From CAWBLP01 sp963721065 (lineage in GTDB: Bacteria; Pseudomonadota; Alphaproteobacteria; Acetobacterales; Acetobacteraceae): a stretch of 64,000 bases of DNA. The notes below the pieces were generated by a model. It worked only from the letters and a program-made list of their open reading frames with translations. It searched no databases and was not told where the DNA came from. The translations under genes were made by a program, and so were the position numbers. Positions 38,896 to 48,225 of the stretch are shown in pieces. Location of the stretch: NCBI GenBank assembly GCA_963721065.1, contig CAVRHO010000002.1, positions 372,001-436,000 on the forward strand. Direction: 5' to 3'. Position 1 is the first letter of the stretch, and every line of letters begins with the position of its first letter.

Positions 38896-40717
38896 ATGGT
38901 GACCAGAGGCGCCAGTACACCCCCGGGCGGCTGGTGGCGGGCCTGTGGTCTTGGCCTTGGGATCGGGGGCGGTCTGATCGTCGCGCTGCTGGCAACCGTG
39001 TGGCCCACGGCCGCATCGCGCGCCGCCGCGCCGCCCGCGGTGGAAGCGCGGCACGCCATGGTCGTCTCGGCCAACCGCCTGGCCTCGCAAGCCGGCCTTG
39101 CCATGCTGCGGCGCGGCGGCAATGCGATCGATGCAGCGGTTGCCATCGGCTACGTGCTGGCGGTTGTGGACCCGTGCTGCGGCAATATCGGCGGCGGCGG
39201 CTTCCTGGTGGCGCACCTGGCCGACGGGCGCGGCGTGTTTCTCAATTTCCGGGAAACGGCGCCGGCCGGCGCGAGCCGCGACATGTATCTGGACGCGAAG
39301 GGCAACGTGATCCCGGGCGCCAGTCTGCACGGCTGGCGGGCGGTGGCGGTGCCCGGCACGGTGCTGGGGCTCGACACCGCACTGCAGCGCTATGGCACGC
39401 TGTCCCGTGCCACGGTGATGGCGCCGGCGATCCGCCTCGCGCGTGACGGCTTCGTGCTGAGCCGGTTCGGTGCCCGCATGCTGGCGTATGGTGCCGCACG
39501 GCTGCGCCGCCAAGCGGAGGTTGCGCGCATATTCCTGCATCCGGACGGATCGCCGCCGCACGCCGGCGAGCGGCTGGTTCAGCCGGACCTCGCCCGGACG
39601 TTGCAGGCGATCGCCGCGGATGGTCCTGATGCGTTCTATCACGGTCGCATTGCCCAGGCGGTGGGCAAGGCCTCGCACGCCGGCGGCGGCGTCATCACGG
39701 CCGCCGACCTGGCCGCCTATAAGGTGACCGAGTCGGCGCCACTGCGCTGCCGCTACCACGGCTTCACCTTCCTGCTGCCGCCGCCGCCGTCATCCGGCGG
39801 GGTGACCATCTGCGAGATCCTGCACGTGCTGGCGCCCTACGATCTGCGCTCCATGGGCTTCCATTCGGCGCAGACGGTGCACCTGATGGTGGAGGCGATG
39901 CGGCACGCCTATCTGGACCGCAATACCTTCCTGGGTGACCCGGCCTTCGTGCACAATCCGCTGGATTGGCTGCTGTCCGACGCCCATGCGGCAGCCATCC
40001 GCGCCCGGATCGGCGACCGCGCCACGCCATCCGCCACGCTTCGGGCCGGAACGCCGCCTGCGGAAAAGCCGGAGACCACGTCCTATTCCGTCCTCGACAG
40101 CGCGGGCAACGCCGTCGCGGTGACCTATACCCTGAATGGTGGGTTCGGCGCCGGGGTGATGGCGGGTGAGACCGGATTCCTGCTGAACGACGAAATGGAC
40201 GACTTCACCAGCAAGCCGGGCGTTCCCAACTTGTTCGGTCTGGTGCAGGGGGAAGCCAATGCGATTGCGCCGGGCAAGCGGCCCCTCTCGTCGATGTCGC
40301 CAACCATCGTAATGCGCGACGGCAAGCCCTTCCTGGTGCTCGGCTCGCCGGGCGGGGCCCGCATCATCACCATCGTGCTGCAGGTGGCACTGAACATGCT
40401 GGACTACGGCATGGCGCCGCAGCAGGCAGTGGATGCACCACGGATCCACCACCAGTGGTTGCCGGATGTGGTGTACTCAGAACCGTTCGGCCTGTCCCCC
40501 GACACGCAGGCGCTGCTGCGCGCCATGGGCTACCGCATCCGCATCCAACGTCCCTGGGGCGCGGCGGAACTGATCGCGGTCGGACCCTCGGCCGCCCTCG
40601 CACCCTCCGAAGGCAGTGAGCCGCCCGACGGAGCCTTGCCAAACCGCATGCGGCCGCACTGGCTCTATGGCGCCAATGACAGCCGACGGCCGGCGGGCGC
40701 GGCACTCGGATACTCGA
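38896..40717 (+). CDS. ggt: Gamma-glutamyltransferase (stop codon apparently hidden by an inserted base)
   Basis: About 606 residues. N-terminal signal/anchor (GLGLGIGGGLIVALLATVWP), then the Ntn-hydrolase large subunit (RHAMVVSANRLASQAGLAML; GNIGGGGFLVAHL; NFRETAP), self-cleavage before the nucleophile T394 (EKPETTSYSVLDSAGN) and small subunit ending GANDSRRPAGAALGY, the normal family terminus. The open frame runs to 41052, but removing one C at 40715 makes TGA immediately after that Tyr. The extra 110 codons have no family match and cross a terminator for the opposite gene. It hydrolyses gamma-glutamyl bonds such as in glutathione in the periplasm. ATG 38896 follows GGCAGGCAGG. Confidence 0.92.
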
Positions 40718-40896
40718 TTCCATCACAGCCCGGACGGTGGATGGTCGCCCAAGTGGCGGACTACCAGAACGCGGCCCTCGGCTTCGGACAGGCAAGCGTG
40801 CGGCCCCGGCATGCTGAATTCGGCCACATTCGTGCTGCTCGCTACCGACGCCAGCAACGGGCAGGACGATTCCGACGCGACCGTGATGGGGGAAAG

Positions 40897-40925
40897 AAAA
40901 GGCCCCCGAGGACGAGGCCTCGGGG
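40897..40925 (-). terminator. Intrinsic terminator for the DoxX-like gene
   Basis: CCCCGAGG (40904-40911) pairs perfectly with CCTCGGGG (40918-40925) around a six-base loop; on the minus strand the hairpin is followed by GGCCUUUUC (AAAA at 40897-40900). It lies 143 bases past the DoxX-like stop and inside the doubtful ggt extension. Confidence 0.75.
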
Positions 40926-41067
40926 ACAAGTTCAGGGAGGTAATACGTCCGTCGAGACGTACGCGGGCTGTTTGCCATGCCTGCCCGGCTCGTGGCAGTG
41001 CAGCAAACCGATAGGAGCCATGCTTCAACAGGGGTTTACGCATTTTCGTTGAAGCGTTCTCGCGAGT

Positions 41068-41409
41068 TTAGCCGGCCCGGCGGCTGGGCAGGATGGCCAG
41101 GGCCGCAGCCAGCAGCAGGGCACCGCGCGGCAGGGCGCGCCCAGTCTCCCCCCGGCGCAGTTCCGAGGTCAGCACGGCGGTCGAGGCGGTGGTCAGCACC
41201 AGCCCCCCCAGTTGCCGCGCCGTGTCGTTCGCGAGCAGAACCCCACCGGCGAACTCCCCGGCGCCCAGCAGGCGCCTGGACTCACGCGACCAGCCCCAGC
41301 CGCGGAACATGTGCCGATAGCCGGACTGGCCCATCAGTTTGTCGGCCCCGGCGATGGCGAAGCCGAGGCCGAGCAGCGGGAACCAGAATGAACGGTGGGT
41401 GTGTGTCAT
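41068..41409 (-). CDS. Small DoxX-like membrane protein
   Basis: 113 residues with about four hydrophobic stretches: FWFPLLGLGFAIAGADKLMG (8-27), LLGAGEFAGGVLLAND, LGGLVLTTASTAVLTSEL and GALLLAAALAILP. The pattern, with GFxxAGxxKL in the first span, fits the DoxX superfamily of small integral membrane proteins. ATG 41409 has AAGGAGAACCCGCGC upstream; the longer frame to 41574 lacks support. Role unknown; some relatives affect redox stress or quinone-linked electron flow. Confidence 0.75.
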   Translation of the reverse strand: MTHTHRSFWFPLLGLGFAIAGADKLMGQSGYRHMFRGWGWSRESRRLLGAGEFAGGVLLANDTARQLGGLVLTTASTAVLTSELRRGETGRALPRGALLLAAALAILPSRRAG

Positions 41410-41595
41410 GCGCGGGTTCTCCTTGTGTGGTGGACCGGAAACGCTTCGGGCGCCCATCCTGTTCGGCTCGCGTGCCGTGAGGTTCCTCCGCCTGGCTTCA
41501 GATTGAACATTCACAAAATTGACGTCTGACGATCTCGGCTGGTCAGCCGGCGCAGTCCTGCTACGCTGACGCAATCACAGGAGAGTGCCCCTGCC

Positions 41596-42873
41596 GTGAT
41601 TGCCACGCGTCTCGCAAGATCCTGCTCCGGATGGATCCACTACGCCTGGGTCGTCCTGGGGGTGATGTTCGTGTCCACGCTGTGCGGCATGGGCGTGCGC
41701 TCCGCCCCCGGCGTGATCATCGTGCCGCTGGAGCGCGCCTTCGGCTGGAGCGTCGGCACCATCTCCGGCGCCATCTCGCTCAACATCCTGCTGCTCGGTC
41801 TGCTCGGCCCCTTCATGGCCGCGCTGATGGAGGGGTTCGGGGTGAAGCGCACGCTGCTGCTGTGCCTGGCGCTGATGATGGCCGGCACCGGGTTGTCGGT
41901 GTTCATGACCGCGCCCTGGCAGTTGTACGCCACCTGGGGGCTGATGGTCGGCATCGGCTCCTCGGCCGGGGCGATCGGCATGGCGACGGCCGTGGTCAAC
42001 CGCTGGTTCGTTTCACACCGCGGCCTGGCGATCGGCATCATGATGGCCGCCAATGCCGCCGGCCAGTTGATCTTCCTGCCGGTGCTGGCCGAGCTGTCGG
42101 CGCGGTTCGGGTGGCAGAGCGTCGGCATCGCGGTCAGCCTGAGCATTGCCGCGCTGATGCCGCTGCTGATTCTGTTGCTGCCCGAGTCGCCGGGGCGGGT
42201 CGGGCTGCTGGCGCTGGGCGCCACCGCGCCGCCGCCCGAGCGGGTGGGCAGCCACAATCCGGTGACGGTGGCGATGCGCGGGCTGGGGCGCGGCGCGCGG
42301 TCGGTGGATTTCTGGCTGCTGGTGGGCAGCTTCTCGATCTGCGGGTTCTCCGCCAACGGGCTGGTCGGCACGCACCTGATCGCCTACTGCGTGGACAACG
42401 GGATCGCCGAGGTGCTGGCCGCCGGCATGGTGGCCTCGCTGGGGCTGTTCAGCCTGATCGGGTCCACTGCCGCGGGCTGGATGACCGACCGGTACAATCC
42501 GCGCGTTCTGCTGTTCTGGATATACAGCCTGCGCGGTCTGTCGCTGCTGGCGCTGCCGTTCACGCAGTTCGACGTTCTGAGCCTGACGGTGTTCTCGGTG
42601 TTCTATGGCCTGGACTGGGTCGCCACCGGCCCGCCCACCTTCGCGCTGACCAACGAGGTGTTCGGCGACCGGGATGCGCCGGTGATCATTTCCTGGATCT
42701 TCTGCGGCCATCAGGTCGGCGGTGCGCTGGCGGCGCTGGGCGCCGGGTCGGTGCGCGGGCTGACCGGCAGCTACATGATGGCGTTCCTGGCCAGTGGCCT
42801 GGCTTGCCTGTTCGCCGCGCTGCTGGTCCTGCGGGTGACGCGGCGGGCGCCGGAGCTGGCGCTGGCGGACTGA
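41596..42873 (+). CDS. MFS transporter
   Basis: 425 residues, twelve predicted membrane spans. A cytoplasmic loop after span 6 holds the hydrophilic stretch PPPERVGSHNPVTVAMRG. The loop 2-3 region MEGFGVKRTLLL is a weak version of the MFS D-x-x-G-x-(K/R)-R signature, and GWMTDRYNPR after span 8 is its repeat. The opening WIHYAWVVLGVMF is typical of the oxalate/formate antiporter-like and monocarboxylate groups, so a small organic acid is the likely cargo. Start GTG 41596 follows AGGAGAGTGCCCCTGCC. It stands alone. Confidence 0.9.
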   Translation: MIATRLARSCSGWIHYAWVVLGVMFVSTLCGMGVRSAPGVIIVPLERAFGWSVGTISGAISLNILLLGLLGPFMAALMEGFGVKRTLLLCLALMMAGTGLSVFMTAPWQLYATWGLMVGIGSSAGAIGMATAVVNRWFVSHRGLAIGIMMAANAAGQLIFLPVLAELSARFGWQSVGIAVSLSIAALMPLLILLLPESPGRVGLLALGATAPPPERVGSHNPVTVAMRGLGRGARSVDFWLLVGSFSICGFSANGLVGTHLIAYCVDNGIAEVLAAGMVASLGLFSLIGSTAAGWMTDRYNPRVLLFWIYSLRGLSLLALPFTQFDVLSLTVFSVFYGLDWVATGPPTFALTNEVFGDRDAPVIISWIFCGHQVGGALAALGAGSVRGLTGSYMMAFLASGLACLFAALLVLRVTRRAPELALAD

Positions 42874-43599
42874 GGGTGCGGGGTCGGGGTGATTGCGGTC
42901 GATACGACCGGCCGGCGCCGTGCTGCGGCGTTCCGGCCTCGACCACGACTGCGACGGAATCGAAGGGCGCCCGCTTCCTCAGGCATGGCGTAGAACGGCC
43001 GGGCGTGTGCGGGACTCCGGGTCGGTCGATACCGAGAAAAACGAAACCGCTTTCCGGCGCAGGGGGGGATCGTCCGTTCGCTTGGAACCCCCAGCGACGG
43101 GTGTGGATGACATTCATCAATATATCTCCAGTCAATCTGCCGGCTTTGCGCATTTAGATCCGACGCAATTATGCCGCAAATTCGCCGTTATTCGGTAAGG
43201 TCAGAGATTCTAGGTCTTCCTGCCTAAGTTATCGCAGTCGCCGAATATCGTTCCACGAAATGCGCTTGTTGCAGCTGTAAACTCTCACGCAACGGTATTC
43301 TCTTGCGGACATTGCCGCTAAGCCACGCGTATCGGCTTGCTGCGATCGGAAGTTTCACTCGCAACCACGCCGATGCCTCCCAACGTGGACGGGTCCGACC
43401 GGATCCCGGCCGCACTTCGGAGATGCTGAAACGACTGTTCCCGCCGCCGGCACGGCGTGCTGACGGCTGCCCGCTCGCCTACCGCCCCTGAGCACAACAG
43501 GCACGAACAGAGACACACCGTGACGCAGCCGGTTCTGAACGACTGCGCGTGATGCCTGCTGCAGGTGGCGGACTCAACCTGGATCAGGAGGGGTCACTG
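42874..43599. other. Long gene-free stretch upstream of the beta-helix gene
   Basis: 726 bp. The part from about 43100 to 43340 is clearly richer in A+T than its surroundings (for example CATCAATATATCTCCAGTCA), fitting a promoter region for the gene at 43600. No frame has motifs. A shared foreign origin with the beta-helix gene is possible. Confidence 0.5.
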
Positions 43600-45993
43600 A
43601 TGACCACATACTACGTTTCGCCCGACGGCTCTGACAGCAACACCGGCACCAGCGCCAGCACCGCGTTCAAGACGCTCTCTGCGGCACAGCAGGCGATGCG
43701 TGCCAGCGGCGGTGCCGACACGACCATCATCGAGGGGGGCACATACGCCCTGTCGTCCCCGCTGCAACTCACCGCGGCCGACAGCAACGAGACCTGGCAG
43801 GCCGCCAGCGGGGCGTCCCCCGTCATTTCAGGCGGGGTCGCGGTCGGTGGGTGGACAAACCAGGGCAATGGGACCTGGACCGCGACGGTCAACGCGGACA
43901 ACGTCCAGCAGGTCACGCTGAACGGTTCGGTGCTGCAGGAGGCGCGCTCCCCGAATTTCGATCCGGCCAACCCGGTCCAGGGGGGATGGAGCTGGGCGGC
44001 TGGCAATGCCGCGAACAACAACCAATTGGTGTACAATCCAAACGACTATCCCAGCGGCAGCCTGCAGGCCGGCCAGACGGTGGTTGCGGTTGATCCCTAC
44101 ACCTATGGCGCGACGCGTCTGACCATCGCCTCGGTCGATGAGGCTTCGCACACCATTACCTTCACCAGCTCCACCGACTACGGGCTTGGCGAGGGCGCGC
44201 GCTTTTATGTGCAGGGCAGCAACTTTCGCGATCAGCCCGGCGAGTGGTCCTTCAATTCCTCCACCCATACGCTGACCATCGACGCGCCCAGCGGTTTCGA
44301 CGGAAGTGGCGTTGTCGCCTCGCCCAGCAGCAGCGGCTTGTTCGATATCAATGGCGCGAACAATGTCACGGTCAGTGGCCTGACCTTTTCCGACGTCGGC
44401 ACCAGTGCTGCGTACCAGGAGGATGCGACGCCGGCGATCATGGTGCAGAATGCCAGCGCGGTGACCATCAGTGGCGACACGTTCCGCAACGACGGCATGG
44501 GTGTCAACTTCGGCAATGGCGCGACCAACGACACCGTCAGCAACTCGTCGTTCACCAACACCCTGTCGTCCGGCGTTTTCATCGGTGACGACGGCAATCA
44601 TGACACCGTGACGCAAAGCACGTTCCAGAACACCGATAACCTGTTCCAGGCATCGGGTGCGATCGCCATGGAGCTCGGTAGCGGCGGCAACACGATCTCG
44701 CACAACCAGATCACCAATTCGCCCCGCATCGCGATTGGCGATATGGCCACGTCCGGCGGCAACACGATTGAATACAATCAAATCAGCAACACGGGTTACG
44801 GCGCAACGGACCAGGGAGCGATCTACTATACGGCCGCATTGAACACGTCCCAGGCCGGAGACACGATTCGCTACAATTCCATCACGGATCCCGGTGGCGT
44901 GGGGGTGAACAACACACCGTCCGGCGGGTTCACCAACGGCATCAGCTACGGCATATACCTGGACGAGCAGGCTTCTAATTCGAAAGTGTATGGTAATTTC
45001 ATCAACGGCTCATCAGAGGCCGGCATAATGCTCCATGGTGGTCAGAATAATGACATCTACGATAATGTTACGGTCAATGGAGGATATTATTCGATTCGAA
45101 CCCAGGGAGAAGGCATCCTCATGAGTGGAAACGCCATTCATGACAACGTCCTGGACGTGCCGGATGCTTCGACCTCGATGGCGTTCGACACCGATGTCGC
45201 CAGCCCGTCGGAGGTGTACAGCAACATCTATGTCAGCCCGACCGGCGCCGATCCCTCCAACTATGACGAACAGAGCTGGTCGTCGTGGATTGCCGCCGGG
45301 GGCGATCAGGGCAGCAAGGTGGTGACCAGTGCATTCACCAACCCGTCCGCCGGCGACTACAGCTTCGCCAGCGGCTCCGCGCCGTTGCAACAGGGCATCC
45401 CGCAAATACCGTTCAGTAGCATCGGTGTGACCGAAGCGGGGGCGTCGCAGACGGGCACGCAGCCCGCACCGACCCCAACCCCAACCCCGACTGCTACCCC
45501 AACCCCAACCCCGATCCCGACTGCCACGCCAACCCCAACCCCAACCCCGATCCCGACTGCCACGCCAACCCCAACCCCAACCCCAACCCCGACTGCCACG
45601 CCGACGCCCAGCCCAACACCAACCCCCACCCCGACGTCCACTTCCACGGGCGGCGGCTATCACCATCAGCATGGCGGCCACATGCAGTTTCTGAACGGCG
45701 CCGCCACCAGTAGCGACCCGGTGACCTATGTCGGGCCTCAGGGCGGAAACTTCTCGGCCACGTCCGGTGTGGACACCTTCATGATCGCTCCCTGGTCCGG
45801 GCCCGCAACCATCCAGGATTTCACGCCCGGCACGGACAAGCTTGATTTCCTCGGAACGCGGCCGAACCAGGTGGATGTGTCCACGACGCAGGAGCACGGC
45901 ACTGCCGGCACGCTGGTCTCGGTCCAGCACGGCCCGCAGATCTTCCTGGCCTCGGTATCGTCCCTGCAGCCCGGCGATCTCGTGTTCGGATAG
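43600..45993 (+). CDS. Secreted right-handed beta-helix protein with Pro-Thr linker
   Basis: 797 residues, Gly/Asn/Ser/Thr-rich, almost no Cys. Residues 1-615 hold DUF1565-like and parallel beta-helix repeats (YYVSPDGSDSNTGTSASTAF; NNVTVSGLTFSDVG; NTISHNQITNSPRIAIGDM), the fold of polysaccharide lyases and C5-epimerases. Residues about 621-683 are a PTPTPT linker encoded by near-repeats of CCAACC/CCGACT. After a His-rich turn (YHHQHGGHM) the last about 100 residues end TIQDFTPGTDKLDFLGTRP...GDLVFG, the calcium-binding/secretion style of type I-exported proteins. There is no Sec signal. AGGAGG sits eight bases before ATG 43600. Substrate unknown; a lyase or epimerase of exopolysaccharide is plausible. 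Confidence 0.82.
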   Translation: MTTYYVSPDGSDSNTGTSASTAFKTLSAAQQAMRASGGADTTIIEGGTYALSSPLQLTAADSNETWQAASGASPVISGGVAVGGWTNQGNGTWTATVNADNVQQVTLNGSVLQEARSPNFDPANPVQGGWSWAAGNAANNNQLVYNPNDYPSGSLQAGQTVVAVDPYTYGATRLTIASVDEASHTITFTSSTDYGLGEGARFYVQGSNFRDQPGEWSFNSSTHTLTIDAPSGFDGSGVVASPSSSGLFDINGANNVTVSGLTFSDVGTSAAYQEDATPAIMVQNASAVTISGDTFRNDGMGVNFGNGATNDTVSNSSFTNTLSSGVFIGDDGNHDTVTQSTFQNTDNLFQASGAIAMELGSGGNTISHNQITNSPRIAIGDMATSGGNTIEYNQISNTGYGATDQGAIYYTAALNTSQAGDTIRYNSITDPGGVGVNNTPSGGFTNGISYGIYLDEQASNSKVYGNFINGSSEAGIMLHGGQNNDIYDNVTVNGGYYSIRTQGEGILMSGNAIHDNVLDVPDASTSMAFDTDVASPSEVYSNIYVSPTGADPSNYDEQSWSSWIAAGGDQGSKVVTSAFTNPSAGDYSFASGSAPLQQGIPQIPFSSIGVTEAGASQTGTQPAPTPTPTPTATPTPTPIPTATPTPTPTPIPTATPTPTPTPTPTATPTPSPTPTPTPTSTSTGGGYHHQHGGHMQFLNGAATSSDPVTYVGPQGGNFSATSGVDTFMIAPWSGPATIQDFTPGTDKLDFLGTRPNQVDVSTTQEHGTAGTLVSVQHGPQIFLASVSSLQPGDLVFG
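45463..45648 (+). repeat. Pro-Thr coding microsatellite in the beta-helix gene
   Basis: Imperfect hexamers CCAACC/CCGACT/CCGATC in phase with the codons, organised as three longer blocks (PTPTPIPTAT-like). Six-base units keep the frame, so slippage would change only linker length. Confidence 0.85.
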
Positions 45994-46372
45994 CGTCCCG
46001 GGAGGATTGACGCTGAAGTAGGTCTGGTGACGGGAAGCAGGAGACTGCGGGGCAGCGTGAGTCACAGGCCCCGAGCCGACTGCATCAACCAGCCAGGTAG
46101 GGGCCCGGGTAGCAGCCGGGACATGTCCGTGCGTCCGGAACCGGCAGCCCGTCACCGGCCGTGACGACCACAGTCCACCCGCCTGCATCATCCGCGTCCG
46201 CGGCGTGCAGGCGGGAAGGCCGGGTCCCGACCACCGGCCACCCGGCGGCACGCGGTTGTTGCCTGGCAGCCGCGTGACCTCTTTCTCGACGATTGTCTGG
46301 TGCGACAACCGGAACTCGAGTGAGCGCAAGCTGCGGATGGTGTGCCGGGGCGCACTTGGCCAGACTGGCCGC
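45994..46372. other. Gene-free gap between the beta-helix gene and ada
   Basis: 379 bp with no supported frame. A short hairpin, CCCGGGTAGCAGCCGGG, lies near 46107. The upstream part of the ada frame (46205-46372) is open but lacks family similarity; it should hold the ada promoter. Confidence 0.4.
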
Positions 46373-47443
46373 ATGAGAGAGACACACAGCATCGACCGTC
46401 TTCCGGACGCGCAGCTCTGGGAGCAGGTCCTTACCCGGGCGTCCGATGCAGGGTTCCTGTACGCGGTCACCACCATGGGGGTTTACTGTCGCCCGGACTG
46501 TCCCTCGCCGCGCCCCCTGCGCAGGAACGTGCGCTTCTTCCGCAGCGTCGGGGAAGCGGAAGCGGCCGGGTTCCGCGCCTGCAAGCGCTGCGATCCGAAA
46601 GGCGAGCGCGCGCGCATCGCCCAGGCCGTGGTGCGCGATGCCTGCGCTTTCATTGAGGCATCGGACACCATCCCGTCTCTGGAGGCGCTTGCCACGCGGT
46701 CCGGCTACTCGCGCTTCCACTTCCTGCGCATGTTCCGCGATCACACCGGCCTGACCCCACGCAGCTACGCCGAGGGCGTGCGAGCCCGGCGCCTGTCCGC
46801 CGCCCTGGCTGGCGGCACGCGCGTCGCGGACGCTGTGGCCGATGCGGGCTATGGCTCGGAAAGCCGCGTTTACGAAAACACCGCCGCCCTGCTGGGCATG
46901 ACCCCCGGTGCGGCGCGGCGGGGCGGCGAAGGGGAGGTGATCCGCACCACCGTCGCCAACTCGCCGTTCGGCCGGCTGCTGGTCGGCGCCACCGCCAAGG
47001 GAGTCTGCTTCATCGGCTTTGCCGAACCGGACGAGGCATTGCTGGGCGATCTGCGCCGGCGCTTCCCGCGTGCCCAGGTGGTCACCGATGACGCGGCGCT
47101 GGCCAGCACGGTGCGGGCGGTGCTGGACTTCCTGGCGGAGCCGAAACAGGCGCTGGACCTGCCGCTGGACCTGCGCGGCACCGCGTTCCAGCAGCGGGTG
47201 TGGCGTGCCCTGACCCTCATCCCGCCAGGCGAGACGCGCACCTATGCGGAACTTGCCGCCATGATCGGCAACCCGCGTGCGGTGCGGGCGGTGGCGCGTT
47301 CCTGCGCGACCAACCCCGTGTCGCTGGCCGTGCCGTGCCACCGGGTGGTGGGCAGCGACGGCAACCTCACCGGCTATCGTTGGGGCGTGCCCCGCAAGCA
47401 GGCGCTGCTCGCGCGGGAGCGGGCAGCGGCGGACGGGGCGTGA
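46373..47443 (+). CDS. ada: Bifunctional Ada regulator / O6-methylguanine-DNA methyltransferase
   Basis: 356 residues. N-Ada zinc domain 1-80 with C39, C43, C70 and C73 (VYCRPDCPSPRP; FRACKRCDP), where the first cysteine takes methyl groups from phosphotriesters. AraC-type helix-turn-helix 85-175 (LATRSGYSRFHFLRMFRDHTG). Methyltransferase domain 190-350 with the acceptor C322 in AVPCHRVVG. It repairs alkylated DNA and, once methylated, activates its own regulon. Start ATG 46373 gives MRETHSIDRLPD, matching the family start; the longer frame upstream is unsupported. No alkB or aidB lies next to it. The stop codon sits in the first copy of a 15-bp repeat. Confidence 0.95.
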   Translation: MRETHSIDRLPDAQLWEQVLTRASDAGFLYAVTTMGVYCRPDCPSPRPLRRNVRFFRSVGEAEAAGFRACKRCDPKGERARIAQAVVRDACAFIEASDTIPSLEALATRSGYSRFHFLRMFRDHTGLTPRSYAEGVRARRLSAALAGGTRVADAVADAGYGSESRVYENTAALLGMTPGAARRGGEGEVIRTTVANSPFGRLLVGATAKGVCFIGFAEPDEALLGDLRRRFPRAQVVTDDAALASTVRAVLDFLAEPKQALDLPLDLRGTAFQQRVWRALTLIPPGETRTYAELAAMIGNPRAVRAVARSCATNPVSLAVPCHRVVGSDGNLTGYRWGVPRKQALLARERAAADGA

Positions 47444-47480
47444 CCGGACCGGGCGTGACCGGACCGGGCGTGACCGGACC
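47436..47480. repeat. 15-bp tandem repeat at the ada stop codon
   Basis: GGGCGTGACCGGACC three times without change (47436, 47451, 47466), followed by GGGCGCGGCCGG. The first copy contains the TGA that ends ada, so every added copy is outside the gene. Confidence 0.9.
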
Positions 47481-47506
47481 GGGCGCGGCCGGAAGGCGCC
47501 GGCGCG

Positions 47507-48085
47507 CTACATGCGACCGGCCACGCGTTCGATCCGCCGGTCCGGCACCAGCCACATGAACGCGACCAGCACGTAGATTGCATCGGCGATTCGCGTATCG
47601 ACGAAGGCGCAGCCGACCCCGGTGGAATACAGCACCGGTGAGATCCTGCCCTTGATATCCCGCCCGAGTGCGCGGGCCAGGGGCGAGCTGCGCCCCTGCG
47701 TGTGGATGATCACGGCCTGCAGCACATTCCAGGCCAGCGCCGGCATCAGCAGCGCGACCCCGTAAACCGCCGTCGGCAGCGGCGCGAACTGGTTCTCTCC
47801 CATCCAGCCGGTCGCGAACGGAATCAGCGACAGCCAGAACAGCAGGTGCAGATTGGCCCACAGCACGCCACCGGTGACGTGCCGCACCAGGTGAAACAGG
47901 TGGTGATGGTTGTTCCAGTATATCGAAACGTACACGAAGCTCAGTACGTAGCTGAGGAACACCGGCGTCACCGCCACCAGCGCATGCAGGCTGGCGTCGT
48001 GCGGCACCTTCAGCTCCAGCACCATGATGGTGATGATGATGGCGATCACCCCGTCGCTGAAGGCGAGCAGCCGGTCCTTCTCCAT
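47507..48085 (-). CDS. TMEM175/DUF1211 family potassium channel protein
   Basis: 192 residues, about six membrane spans. It opens MEKDRLLAFSDGVIAIIITI with the family signature RxxxFSDGV in the first span, which lines the ion path in bacterial TMEM175 homologues. Later spans contain SYVLSFVYVSIYWNNHHHLF and LLFWLSLIPFATGWMG. ATG 48085 has GCAGGAGAACCGTG upstream; the frame's extension to 48268 runs into the otsA end and is unlikely. It is convergent with ada. Confidence 0.87.
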   Translation of the reverse strand: MEKDRLLAFSDGVIAIIITIMVLELKVPHDASLHALVAVTPVFLSYVLSFVYVSIYWNNHHHLFHLVRHVTGGVLWANLHLLFWLSLIPFATGWMGENQFAPLPTAVYGVALLMPALAWNVLQAVIIHTQGRSSPLARALGRDIKGRISPVLYSTGVGCAFVDTRIADAIYVLVAFMWLVPDRRIERVAGRM

Positions 48086-48225
48086 CACGGTTCTCCTGCA
48101 AGGGCCCCGTCCCTCTGGTTCCGAATCATACCAGTCTGGGTTTGCCCACGGTCCGATCCAGACGTCTGGGCAACGTTCAAGCCTTCGCCAGTCATGACGT
48201 TGGTTGCACCCCCGCGTGTCGTTCC

